Below, piece by piece: positions 7,985 to 16,225 of a stretch of 64,000 bases of DNA (the stretch's first letter is position 1; each line of letters starts with the position of its first letter). Under the pieces are notes generated by a model. That model ran no database searches. It saw nothing but the letters and a program-made list of their open reading frames with translations, and was not told where the DNA came from. Source of the stretch: Croceimicrobium sp965658275 (GTDB taxonomy: Bacteria; Bacteroidota; Bacteroidia; Flavobacteriales; Schleiferiaceae); the NCBI GenBank assembly GCA_965658275.1, contig CBFHRN010000001.1:1-64000 (forward strand), given 5' to 3'. The translations under genes and the position numbers were made by a program.

Positions 7985-8558
7985 TTATCTAATTAATCTA
8001 GATACTCAGCTATTCATTTTCCTTAACAATTTAGGAACAGATTTTTGGGATCCCTTCTGGTTGCGGATGTCTGAAATCGGGATTTGGATTCCACTCTACT
8101 TAGTATTACTGGGACTAGTATATTATCTTTTTCACTGGAAAACAGCCTTACTGATTACGGGTTTCATTGCCCTTAATGTAATTGCGACGGACCAAGGTTC
8201 TGTTCGCCTTTTTAAAAATCAATTTGAGCGCTTACGTCCCTGTCATGTAGAAGAATTGCAAGACCAGATTCGTTTGGTGAAGGGAAGTTGTGGAGGGCAA
8301 TATGGATTTGTTAGTTCGCATGCTTCCAACACCTTTGGGCTTGCATTTTTTTTAGGATTACTTTTTAGAAAAAAATGGCCATGGTTGTACTATGCCTTGC
8401 TAATTTGGGCATCCTTAGTGGCCTACAGCCGCGTCTATCTCGGGGTTCATTATCCAGGTGATATTCTTTTCGGTGCTATATATGGAACTTTATGCGGCAC
8501 CCTTCTATTTGTGCTGATGGACCGATGGCAAGAACCTAAATACAAGGAGGGCTTATGA
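7977..8558 (+). CDS. PAP2-family membrane phosphatase
   Basis: The 193-residue membrane protein has the three PAP2 catalytic motifs in order: KNQFERLRP (KxxxxxxRP), a SSHASNTF block (PSGH-like, with the catalytic His), and SRVYLGVHYPGD (SRxxxxxHxxxD). About five hydrophobic helices surround them. Relatives dephosphorylate lipid substrates such as phosphatidic acid or undecaprenyl pyrophosphate in the cytoplasmic membrane. The substrate here is not known. It overlaps obgE upstream and crcB downstream. Confidence 0.85.
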   Translation: MLDYLINLDTQLFIFLNNLGTDFWDPFWLRMSEIGIWIPLYLVLLGLVYYLFHWKTALLITGFIALNVIATDQGSVRLFKNQFERLRPCHVEELQDQIRLVKGSCGGQYGFVSSHASNTFGLAFFLGLLFRKKWPWLYYALLIWASLVAYSRVYLGVHYPGDILFGAIYGTLCGTLLFVLMDRWQEPKYKEGL

Positions 8559-8923
8559 CTTGGTTATGGGTTTTTATAGGTGGTGGCCTTGGATCGATGC
8601 TGCGTTATGGAATCAGTCGATTGCTTCTAACTTATAGAGATACCTATAGCTTTCCCTGGGCGACTTTAAGCTCAAACCTTTTGGCCACGGCTCTTTTAGC
8701 TTATCTCAGTTTTTATTGGTCGGATAGATTGGAGGAGAGTCAGCGGTTATTCTGGCTAGTTGGGTTTTGTGGAGGGTTTTCCACCTTTTCAACCTTCAGT
8801 TTGGAAAATTGGCAGCTGATTAATCAAAAGGCTTGGGGCTTTCTCGCCATCAATATATTGCTGAGTGTTGCCTTAGGTATCTTCATTATGATCCTATTCG
8901 CGAAGTTTAAGCCCGAAGTTTGA
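8555..8923 (+). CDS. crcB: Fluoride channel CrcB/Fluc
   Basis: CrcB proteins form dual-topology dimeric channels that export fluoride. The 122-residue protein has four hydrophobic segments, the GGGLGSMLRYGISR start, an SSNLLATALLA helix with the conserved Asn, and GFCGGFSTFSTFSLE with the phenylalanine/serine-threonine pore track. It overlaps the PAP2 gene by four bases and ends in a short palindrome. No fluoride riboswitch is recognisable upstream, as expected for a gene inside an operon. Confidence 0.92.
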   Translation: MTWLWVFIGGGLGSMLRYGISRLLLTYRDTYSFPWATLSSNLLATALLAYLSFYWSDRLEESQRLFWLVGFCGGFSTFSTFSLENWQLINQKAWGFLAINILLSVALGIFIMILFAKFKPEV

Positions 8924-8941
8924 TACGGTAGTTTACCGTAT
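8923..8941. terminator. Short palindrome between convergent genes
   Basis: ATACGGTA, loop GTT, TACCGTAT forms a perfect 8-bp stem that covers the last base of crcB and the stop of the convergent minus-strand gene. It has no T-tract on either side, so it is at best a weak two-way terminator or RNA-stabilising hairpin. Confidence 0.45.
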
Positions 8942-11128
8942 GAGGTTTACATAGCCCCTCTTGAATCGACTATCACCACTTTCTTTTAATCTTACTCTAA
9001 TTTGATAGGTATAAACACCGCCAGGAGCATCATTGCCCCCATTTTGAATCGTGCCTTGCCAAAATTGTTGGGGGTCATCGCTTTTAAAGACTTCTTCGCC
9101 CCATCGATTATAGATTATGATTTGAAAATCATCGGTCCCTAGAACACTGTAGGCGAATTCATCATTTTGCCCATCTCCATTGGGGCTAAAGGCATTGGGG
9201 ACAAAAAGTTTAAAAGGTGAAGAAACATAAGTTTCGATGAGTAAGGTATCACGACATCCAAATTCATTCTCGGTGATTTGAAAGAATTTCTGATAGCCCG
9301 TGTCTTGAGCCGTATAAATGAATTCTGAGTTTCTAGGCGTGATTCGTCTTCCGCTTGGTAAAAGCATCCATGATTGAACATTGGACGCCAAGGGGAGCAA
9401 TTGAACTTGAAAATTGGGATTGTAAATGTCTGTTTGAGCTGGACTTACACTAAAATTGCTTGTTGGAGTGGGATGGACTTCAATCGGGATATCGCTAATT
9501 TCGTACAAGGTGTCTTTACACCCAGAAACACTTCTTATTTGATGCGACACAAAGTAGGTGCCTGGCTTAGTGTAGGTGTGAATTGGATTAGGAAGGTTGG
9601 ACGTATTTCCATCGCCAAAATCCCATAAATGCACCAAAGGCCCTCCATTATACTCGCTGCTATCTCTAAAGCTCGCTAGTAAAGGAACACATCCGCTAGC
9701 TTGGCTTAAGTCATGCAATAATACGGGTCGATCAAAAAGCTCAACGGTATCAACATGAATATCCCGGCAAGGGCCATCTTCGACTTCCAAAATTACCTGG
9801 TAGCTTCCTGCCTGATTGTAAACTACATTGAATGGAGATTTTTCGGTAGATGCAGCGGATCCTCGATTGGTTAAAGCTCCAAAATTCCAAAAGAATTTAG
9901 CCGAGTCACTGTAATTGCCTTTTGGCAAAAAATCGATGGAGTGCGCATCAAAGCAAGCTTGTCCACCAATTTCAAAATCAATATCTAAATCATCATAAAT
10001 ATAATAAAGCTGTTGAGAGGTATCTGCACAACTGCTCCCAGGGTTGGCAATCAAGGTAACTAGATAGGATCCCGTGTCGGGAAAAGTGAAGCTAGGATTA
10101 GGCTGAGAGCTGGTGTCACTTGTCATATTTGGTACACCAAAGTCCCAAAAATAGCTTGATGCATTAAAGCAAAGTTCGTTGAATTGCATGGTTCTTCCCG
10201 AACAGAGTTCATATGGGTCGGTTGTTTGCTGTTGGAAATCGGAAGCTGTACCGCGACAAGCATTGGTGACATTAAATTGAAAGTCACGACGTAAAGTGCT
10301 CAAATACTGTCCATTTCGCCATTCTTGCACGCAAACCGCGAATACATATTGACCCACCTGGCTAGGCGTGCCGGTCATAATTCCAGTAGCTGGGTTGATA
10401 CTAAAGGCTGGGTTTCCGGGGATTGGGCGATTAGCAGTGTATCCAGCGCTAAAAGGGACCAAAGTATAAGGAGGAGGTGTGGCCGTGTCTGGCCTTGGAG
10501 AGTTGGGTCCAGTAGCCGTAGTTTGGTTTCCTCCCCCATGATAGGGATAACATAAAGAGTAGGTTAATGAGTCTGCGTCACTTTCTGTAACACTCATGTC
10601 TATGCTCGTGGCAATATTTAGACAAAGGGCGACCGGAGGAGGGTTTTTAAACTTGGGGCTACTGTTGCAAGCAGCTCCCGCTGGGATTTCAATGGTGTAG
10701 GTATTTCCCCAAAGTCCTGGGTTTGGAATATTGTCGATACTAGCGTTTCGACAACATCGTTGATGACTAAGGGTATAGCCACTGTTATTGTTTGGTAGGA
10801 ATACGGTGTCGATGTATTTCCCTTCAGCTGTGCACACGAAGCTGGGTAAACTTGTGCAATTGTTTGGAGCGGTTATAGGTAAAACTCTGGAGCTGTCTAA
10901 GTCAACGTACCTGTTTTGAATAAAGGTGTTGTTTCCATCGTAAATGGTAATAATAGCCGGATCATCGAAAGGGGCCCCATTGGATTGGCAATCTCGATAA
11001 ATAATGAGTTGAATTTCATAGGAATTACCTCCCAAGCAGCGGTAGGAGAGTTCACCTCCCACTAAATGAGCCGCGTAAGTATACAAGTGACTTAACAGGA
11101 GCAATATGACAATAAAAAACCTCTTCAT
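8933..11128 (-). CDS. T9SS type-B sorted PKD-domain surface protein
   Basis: This 731-residue protein starts with a signal peptide (hydrophobic stretch to about residue 20, ending TYAAH). It has a cysteine-containing N-terminal region and an Ig/cadherin-like segment (FSINPATGIMTGTPSQVG). At least three PKD-like domains follow, marked by YFWDFG, FFWNFG and LWDFGDGNTS. The C-terminus (VPNAFSPNGDGQNDEF, then IIYNRWGEEVF) is the gliding-motility-associated CHU_C domain, which directs export by the type IX system. It is probably a secreted adhesin or matrix protein. It is 53 bp downstream of the GHMP kinase but unlikely to be functionally linked. Confidence 0.88.
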   Translation of the reverse strand: MKRFFIVILLLLSHLYTYAAHLVGGELSYRCLGGNSYEIQLIIYRDCQSNGAPFDDPAIITIYDGNNTFIQNRYVDLDSSRVLPITAPNNCTSLPSFVCTAEGKYIDTVFLPNNNSGYTLSHQRCCRNASIDNIPNPGLWGNTYTIEIPAGAACNSSPKFKNPPPVALCLNIATSIDMSVTESDADSLTYSLCYPYHGGGNQTTATGPNSPRPDTATPPPYTLVPFSAGYTANRPIPGNPAFSINPATGIMTGTPSQVGQYVFAVCVQEWRNGQYLSTLRRDFQFNVTNACRGTASDFQQQTTDPYELCSGRTMQFNELCFNASSYFWDFGVPNMTSDTSSQPNPSFTFPDTGSYLVTLIANPGSSCADTSQQLYYIYDDLDIDFEIGGQACFDAHSIDFLPKGNYSDSAKFFWNFGALTNRGSAASTEKSPFNVVYNQAGSYQVILEVEDGPCRDIHVDTVELFDRPVLLHDLSQASGCVPLLASFRDSSEYNGGPLVHLWDFGDGNTSNLPNPIHTYTKPGTYFVSHQIRSVSGCKDTLYEISDIPIEVHPTPTSNFSVSPAQTDIYNPNFQVQLLPLASNVQSWMLLPSGRRITPRNSEFIYTAQDTGYQKFFQITENEFGCRDTLLIETYVSSPFKLFVPNAFSPNGDGQNDEFAYSVLGTDDFQIIIYNRWGEEVFKSDDPQQFWQGTIQNGGNDAPGGVYTYQIRVRLKESGDSRFKRGYVNLIR

Positions 11129-11181
11129 TTAATTCATCCTAAAGCAAGATAAAAAAATGAGGCTAGCGAAGACCGACTTGT

Positions 11182-12048
11182 TTAAAATCTTTGTACGATT
11201 TCGTAAAAATGGAAAACTTGAGGATAGCCTAATTCCTCAAAATAACTTTTATCCATCGGTCCAGCATACCAGGCGAAATCGCCACCCCAAGCTCCTAAAG
11301 ATTTGATGCTACCCTCAAGTTTTGGAAAAAGCTGTGCTTTTAAAGTAGGCCTTTGAATCAAATCGCCTGTTAAGGCCTCATGCATATTCATCCAGTCTTG
11401 CAAGCTTTTAGAATCTTCAATGTAGAGTAGATCCTCACTTAATCCGCTTATATTCTCAATCTGATGGCGATTAAGGCCAATTTTTTCAAAACGAACCACC
11501 TCTTGAGCGCTATTTTGCTTTTGCCCTAAGTAAACAAGTAAGGTGTCTTCAAAGCAATTTGGAAGATGAACAATTTCCCAATTAGGCTCTTTCGATTCAT
11601 TAAGCCAATATTTGAGATTTTTACCAAATTCGGCGACTGCAACATCATAACCACTTCCTTTAAGGTACTTAAAGAAAAGGTCCCAGACATCAACCTCTGC
11701 CCAGCAAGCAATTAGACTTATAAAAGTGCTGCTGCTTCCTAGTCCCCATTCACGCGGGAAATCAAGCTTTGCCTCGAAAAACCAATCTTCTTTTAGTAGT
11801 GATGGTGCGGCGTCTTCCAAAACTCTTTTCACAAGGAGTTCTTGGTCCGATTGGGCTTCTTCGATATCAAAGTCCAGCCAGGCATTGGACTGGTGGTCCA
11901 GTGCTTTCCAATGGCTTTGGTTGGCCGATTTACTAACCTTTAAACTTTGGCCCTTTTGGGTGGGGACAGCAATGGCTGTGGCTCCTTGAAGGACACTGTA
12001 TTCTCCAGATAGTAATAGTTTACCGGGAGCGAAAAAGCTTTTGCTCAT
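11182..12048 (-). CDS. GHMP kinase, GYDIA-like (mevalonate pathway candidate)
   Basis: The 288-residue protein has the GHMP N-terminus (FFAPGKLLLSGEYSVLQG), the phosphate loop WGLGSSSTF and a C-terminal LGAWGGDF glycine motif. Between them lies GSGYDVAVAEFG, equivalent to the GYDIA motif that names a Bacteroidota GHMP kinase family. It overlaps the HMG-CoA reductase stop by one base, so it most likely phosphorylates mevalonate or phosphomevalonate. The precise step cannot be fixed from sequence. The LGSSSTFISLIACW segment and the short length differ from classical mevalonate kinases. Confidence 0.8.
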   Translation of the reverse strand: MSKSFFAPGKLLLSGEYSVLQGATAIAVPTQKGQSLKVSKSANQSHWKALDHQSNAWLDFDIEEAQSDQELLVKRVLEDAAPSLLKEDWFFEAKLDFPREWGLGSSSTFISLIACWAEVDVWDLFFKYLKGSGYDVAVAEFGKNLKYWLNESKEPNWEIVHLPNCFEDTLLVYLGQKQNSAQEVVRFEKIGLNRHQIENISGLSEDLLYIEDSKSLQDWMNMHEALTGDLIQRPTLKAQLFPKLEGSIKSLGAWGGDFAWYAGPMDKSYFEELGYPQVFHFYEIVQRF

Positions 12049-13397
12049 TAATTCTGCTTCTTTATTTGCTCTGGGTTTTCAATACCTCTTAGCTCGCAGA
12101 ATTTATTTACCGCAGCGCTGTGCGATACTACCTTGTCTTTGAAAAAGCTAACAATGGTTTCTTTTTCCTCATCAGTGGCCTCCAACTGATTTAAAATGTT
12201 TAGAAGGTGCATTTTCATATGCCCTTTTTGGATTCCGGTAGTGGTTAAAGCCCTTAAAGCGGCGAAGTTTTGGGCTAAACCGCTGCTTGCAACGATACCC
12301 ATTAATTCTTCCGCATTGGGGTTTTGCAACAGTTCCAAGGAGAATTTTACCATTGGATGTAAACGGGTTAGTCCGCCCACCGTGCCCAGCGCTAAGGGTA
12401 TTTCGATCCAAAATTTAAATTGCCCATCCTTAACCTCGCAATGGGTTAGGGAACGGTATTGCCCATCTTTTGCTGCATAAGTGTGACAGGCAGCTTCAAC
12501 CGCACGGAAATCATTTCCGGTAGCGATAATTACAGCATCTACACCATTCATAATTCCTTTGTTATGAGTAGTCGCGCGATAAGGCTCAATTTCTGCGATT
12601 TTAACAGCGCGCTCAAATTTGAAGGCAAATTCCTCTGGACTAATTCCGGCATCCCCATTCAGCGCACTAACTGGACAGCTTACCTCCGCGCGAACCAAAC
12701 ATTCTGGCGTGTAATTGGAGAGAATACACATTACAACTTGAATGTTTTTTTCCTCTTCCGTAAAGCTATCGTCCTCTTTTAGAGCTTTTTGAAGTGTCTG
12801 GGAAAACTGTTCCAAGCAAGAATTAATGAAGTTGGCTCCCATGGAGTCCCGGGTGTCAAATAAGGCTTCAATCTGCCAATAACCCTCAAGGTCTTCTGTT
12901 TTATTAATTAAGCGTAAGGAAAGTATTCCACCACCACGCGCCCGCATGTTGGCGGTAATAGATTCTGTATCCTCATATAATTGTGGCTCTACTTTCTGGA
13001 AAAAGTCTTTGAGTTTGTCTGCATTACCTTTGTATATAAAGTGAACATGCCCCACCTTTTTCGTGGAGACGATGCTGGTTTTAAACCCACCCCTTTCCAT
13101 CCAATATGTCGCACTTTTTGCAGCTGCAGCGACCACCGAGCTTTCTTCAATTGCCATAGGCATTGTATAAAGCTTTCCGTTTATCATGAAGTTGGGTGCA
13201 ACCCCGAAAGGCATGAAATAGTTACTTAGAGTGTTCTCGATAAACTCATCGTGCAATTTCTGTACTTTGGGTTCCTTGTGCCAATAACTTTTTAGCAGCT
13301 CAATGGCTGATGCGCTATTGTCGAAGTACTGATCAGTAAGCCATTCAATTTTAGCTTCTTTGCTGAGTTTGGAAAAACCTTTTATGGGTTTGGACAT
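12048..13397 (-). CDS. Hydroxymethylglutaryl-CoA reductase, class II type
   Basis: HMG-CoA reductase forms mevalonate from HMG-CoA. Key motifs are AIEESSVVAAAAKSA with the catalytic Glu, RATTHNKGIMNGVDAV with the catalytic Lys, and ATGNDFRAVEA with the Asp. GIQKGHMKMH holds the catalytic His. The protein lacks N-terminal membrane helices, as in bacterial class II enzymes. A TTG at 13418 would add seven residues, but that codon lies inside a TATATTTG promoter-like box, so the ATG at 13397 is preferred (449 residues). With the GHMP kinase it forms a two-gene operon feeding IPP to idi and the carotenoid genes. Confidence 0.94.
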   Translation of the reverse strand: MSKPIKGFSKLSKEAKIEWLTDQYFDNSASAIELLKSYWHKEPKVQKLHDEFIENTLSNYFMPFGVAPNFMINGKLYTMPMAIEESSVVAAAAKSATYWMERGGFKTSIVSTKKVGHVHFIYKGNADKLKDFFQKVEPQLYEDTESITANMRARGGGILSLRLINKTEDLEGYWQIEALFDTRDSMGANFINSCLEQFSQTLQKALKEDDSFTEEEKNIQVVMCILSNYTPECLVRAEVSCPVSALNGDAGISPEEFAFKFERAVKIAEIEPYRATTHNKGIMNGVDAVIIATGNDFRAVEAACHTYAAKDGQYRSLTHCEVKDGQFKFWIEIPLALGTVGGLTRLHPMVKFSLELLQNPNAEELMGIVASSGLAQNFAALRALTTTGIQKGHMKMHLLNILNQLEATDEEKETIVSFFKDKVVSHSAAVNKFCELRGIENPEQIKKQN

Positions 13398-13415
13398 GCT
13401 TAGAACTTTATTTTT

Positions 13416-13423
13416 CAAATATA
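13416..13423 (-). promoter_or_regulatory. Candidate -7 box for HMG-CoA reductase operon
   Basis: On the minus strand this reads TATATTTG (TAnnTTTG consensus), 18 nt before the ATG at 13397. It argues against the upstream TTG as the start codon. An AGGAGG lies just upstream on the same strand and would then be promoter, not ribosome-binding, sequence. Confidence 0.45.
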
Positions 13424-13488
13424 CGAGCCTCCTAGCTAACCATAGTTTCTTTTCTTTGTTGTAAATCTCAGCTTAAAAAAGGCTTAAA

Positions 13489-13758
13489 ATGAAAGAGGTA
13501 AAGTGCGAACATTGTGGTTTTTGGACCAATGGGATGCTTGATGAATGCAATTATTGCGGCAATCGACTGAATGAAAGGCACTTAAAAGAGATTGAAGAAA
13601 GGGAGCAAATAGAGTTAAGAGGTATGCCACTTTTAAAAATTGATCCAGATACGCCTTTCATTAAAAAAGGCTTTTTACGAGTACTGCGTTTTCTTCAACT
13701 CATTTTTTTTAGCATTATAAGTATGATTGCTGCTATGGCAAGCAGTACTGTTCACTAA
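13489..13758 (+). CDS. Small zinc-ribbon protein with one membrane segment
   Basis: The 89-residue product begins with two CxxC pairs (CEHCGF and CNYCGN, about residues 6-23), a zinc-ribbon pattern. A charged helix follows, then one hydrophobic stretch near the C-terminus (FLQLIFFSIISMIAAMA). It therefore looks like a membrane-anchored zinc ribbon with the ribbon on the cytoplasmic side. I do not recognise a named family. Its TAA overlaps the ATG of the next gene (TAATG), marking it as the first gene of a four-gene operon. Confidence 0.7.
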   Translation: MKEVKCEHCGFWTNGMLDECNYCGNRLNERHLKEIEEREQIELRGMPLLKIDPDTPFIKKGFLRVLRFLQLIFFSIISMIAAMASSTVH

Positions 13759-14120
13759 TGAATCGCTTTAGCGCATTATTTTGGATAGCAAGTTCTCTTT
13801 TTACGCTGCATCAGCTTATTGAGATATGGTATAGCATTCCTTGGGTGCATGCTTATTTGGATGATCTTCTTGCTCCAATAATAGTTTTGGGATTGGCTCT
13901 TTATTTCTTCCAGTTTATATTTCCAGCTGATCCAAGTTATCAACACTCGGTTTTTCTATTGGTCATTTTTGTATTTTGGTACGGAGTGCTTTTTGAGCTC
14001 GTTTTTCCTTATTACGATGCTCGGCATTATGCCGATCCTTGGGACCTTTTAGCCTATGCTACTGGAACCTTACTTTTTTACAAATGGGGAAACGAACCTT
14101 TTAAGCAAAAAGTAGTTTAA
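13758..14120 (+). CDS. Small four-helix membrane protein
   Basis: The 120-residue product has about four hydrophobic helices. Conserved-looking charged or polar spots are HQLIEIW in the first helix, YLDDLLAPIIVLGL, FELVFPYYD and ADPWDLLAYATGTLLFY. The DxxDxxAYxxG pattern resembles small VanZ-like Bacteroidota proteins, some of which are database-labelled magnesium citrate transporter without experimental support. No function is assigned. It overlaps the zinc-ribbon gene and is six bases from the next gene. Confidence 0.65.
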   Translation: MNRFSALFWIASSLFTLHQLIEIWYSIPWVHAYLDDLLAPIIVLGLALYFFQFIFPADPSYQHSVFLLVIFVFWYGVLFELVFPYYDARHYADPWDLLAYATGTLLFYKWGNEPFKQKVV

Positions 14121-14126
14121 AAAAAC

Positions 14127-14471
14127 ATGTGGAGGCAAGGAGACGTATTGATTGAACGAGTCGATTCTTTCAACAAAACTTCTCTCAATGAAACGAAGGA
14201 AAGACTTCTAGTTAGAGGGGAGGGGAAGTATCACGGACATTTTATTATGGGAGAAGTAGAAATCTTCTCTAATGAAAATTTTAGTGGCATAAACACTATC
14301 AGTCATTATTTAGAAGTTAAAAAGGAGGCAACCTTAAAACATCTGCATCTCTTAACTAAAGATTGGACCGGCGAGCATGGTGACCTGAATATTGCTCCTG
14401 GGAAATATCGCGTTATACGGCAAAGAGAGTATAACCCTTATGCAAAAATTATTGAGATAATAAAAGATTGA
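14127..14471 (+). CDS. Uncharacterised QGDVLI-type small protein, partner of DUF6745
   Basis: The 114-residue soluble protein starts WRQGDVLIERVD, has LLVRGEGKYHGHFI in the middle and ends APGKYRVIRQREYNP. I recognise this pattern (QGDVL at the N-terminus, GE-GH-H in the middle, PPGxYRVxRQREY at the C-terminus) from small proteins encoded next to DUF6745 genes in other phyla. That is recall, not a search. The predicted content is mostly beta. It overlaps the next gene by one base (TGATG), so the two products are likely made together. Confidence 0.65.
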   Translation: MWRQGDVLIERVDSFNKTSLNETKERLLVRGEGKYHGHFIMGEVEIFSNENFSGINTISHYLEVKKEATLKHLHLLTKDWTGEHGDLNIAPGKYRVIRQREYNPYAKIIEIIKD

Positions 14472-15547
14472 TGAGTTTATCCCTAGAATACAAAGGCCTT
14501 TTAGAGCGATCCCCGAATTTTGGGTATTCCAATAGGGTGCGCGTAGAGCAAGGTTTAGTGTATTTCTACAAGCATTTAAACTTACCAGAACCTAAGGTGA
14601 TATGTTTTGATACGCCTTTGCAGCTTCAATTAGCTATAAAACAAGTGCTTAAGAAGCCTAAAAGTTTGCGCATTAACAATGCGTCTTTTGATGAATTAGA
14701 TGAATTCCTAAAATCGGACTTTTCGGGAGCACGAACCAATACTTTGCTTTGGCACCATATAAGCGATAATGCAGCAAGAGCCTTAAAAATTGCATTTGCA
14801 AAAGAGGAGGGTTTGATGGCTCTCCATAATCGGCTTAAGCCTGTTTTTTCAAAGGTTGAACTGGCGGTTCAGAGAAAGCTAGAACGCAATCTTGCGGAAG
14901 TAGGCGAAAAGGTTGAGCTTTTTGCTTATCACCCCCATTACTTCGATTTAAAATGGTTGCTCCATTATCAAGGTCGACTAGATACCATTGAACACTCCAA
15001 AGTGCTTTTTGACATTATCGATGCTGGTTTAATGTATTGCTATAATTTTGAAAATTTGGTTTTATGGTGTCCACTACCTCGCGAAGTCAATTTTGATTCA
15101 GATTCTTTGGAATTGCATCATGAAAACCTGCCAAGTTTGGCATGGGATCAACGCTTTCAGTTATTTTATTGGAAAGGAGTGGAGGTTCCTCGCATGCTAA
15201 TAGAGGCTCCCGATTTAATCCAAAAATCAGATCTTACCAAGATCAGAAATGCTGAGGTTAGGCGTTGCTTTCAGGAAAAGTTGGGAAGTGCAAGATTTGC
15301 CTCATTTTTTGACCTGGTTCAAATAGATAGCGATCGCGACCTACAAGGAAACATGCAGCGTCTTTATCGTTCCGCGAACATTGATATACTCGCTAAAGAG
15401 CATTTGCAATTTGCTGAGGTTACTTGCCCGAGTACAGGTCGCATCTATTTTCTGTCGGTACCCCCTGATATTACTAATGTATGGGAAGCGGTAGCTTGGA
15501 CTTTTGGGAAAACACAAGACGAGTACAAGCCCAAAGCGGAACTTTAG
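14471..15547 (+). CDS. DUF6745-like protein of unknown function
   Basis: The 358-residue soluble protein has no signal peptide or membrane segment. Its C-terminal third has FYWKGVEVPRMLIEAP, RNAEVRRCFQEKLG, RIYFLSVPP and AVAWTFGKTQDEYKP. These match my recollection of DUF6745, where a WxGVxVPxxxI, RNAEVRRxMxExxG and AVAWTFG pattern recurs. The N-terminal part varies more. Biochemical function of the family is unknown. An upstream in-frame TTG at 14468 exists, but the ATG at 14471 overlapping the previous stop is more natural. The gene ends four bases inside the convergent 15544-16140 gene. Confidence 0.65.
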   Translation: MSLSLEYKGLLERSPNFGYSNRVRVEQGLVYFYKHLNLPEPKVICFDTPLQLQLAIKQVLKKPKSLRINNASFDELDEFLKSDFSGARTNTLLWHHISDNAARALKIAFAKEEGLMALHNRLKPVFSKVELAVQRKLERNLAEVGEKVELFAYHPHYFDLKWLLHYQGRLDTIEHSKVLFDIIDAGLMYCYNFENLVLWCPLPREVNFDSDSLELHHENLPSLAWDQRFQLFYWKGVEVPRMLIEAPDLIQKSDLTKIRNAEVRRCFQEKLGSARFASFFDLVQIDSDRDLQGNMQRLYRSANIDILAKEHLQFAEVTCPSTGRIYFLSVPPDITNVWEAVAWTFGKTQDEYKPKAEL

Positions 15548-16140
15548 TTCCTTTCCATTTCCCAATACTCGCTTAACTTATGGTTATAGGCTTCAATCAT
15601 ACGCGCTTTGGAGCGCTCAATCATGCCGAGCAACACATAACGTCGCTCGAAATAGGGGAGTTGTTCTGGTAGAGCCAGCATTTGTTTGTCTTTTACAATC
15701 AAGCCATCGATGCCTAATTCTTCCGTTTCTGCAAATTCGGCTATAAATACATTTTCTGTTTTTAAATCACTTGCTTTAAGTTCAGCGTCAAAAAGAATTC
15801 CTTCATAATTTCCTTTTCGAATGGCCTCACTATTAGAGCTGTAGAAGAAGAGGACCGGACAAAAATCAAAGGTGTTTTTGAAAGAAAGTAAAATCTCGCG
15901 ATTTTCTTGATATTGAATTTGCCGTAATCGTTCCGCTTCTTTGCTTTTGCCTTTATCTTCAAGTGCTTTTAAGCTTAAAGCCTTGTCCTGCAGCCGAACA
16001 AGCAGGGTGGCTTGTTTGAAATCTTCAATAAATTGGGATCGATTATAATTGCTACTTTCTTGAGCTAGGCCAGCAAAAAAGAAACTCAAAAAAAGTAGAC
16101 TTAGGACGATTCTATTTAAAGCGTTGTTAAGAAAAAACAT
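15544..16140 (-). CDS. Secreted hypothetical protein
   Basis: The 198-residue product has an N-terminal signal peptide (hydrophobic residues about 8-25, cleavage after GLAQ). A helical charged region follows (EDFKQATLLVRLQDKALSLKAL), then an alpha/beta part (FDFCPVLFFYSS, ENVFIAEFAE, GLIVKDKQM). I do not recognise a family. It is probably periplasmic. It is convergent with the DUF6745-like gene and divergent from fhs across 85 bp. Confidence 0.6.
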   Translation of the reverse strand: MFFLNNALNRIVLSLLFLSFFFAGLAQESSNYNRSQFIEDFKQATLLVRLQDKALSLKALEDKGKSKEAERLRQIQYQENREILLSFKNTFDFCPVLFFYSSNSEAIRKGNYEGILFDAELKASDLKTENVFIAEFAETEELGIDGLIVKDKQMLALPEQLPYFERRYVLLGMIERSKARMIEAYNHKLSEYWEMERN

Positions 16141-16225
16141 AGGCAGAGTATAGTATTTATAGGGATTACGGCTTAACTTGCTAAGACAATATTGACCTTA
16201 AAGGTATCTAAATATTCATTTCTAA

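Noticed and set aside
8555..8923. Fluoride riboswitch for crcB
   Set aside because: The gene overlaps the upstream coding region by four bases and no riboswitch-like fold is visible nearby.
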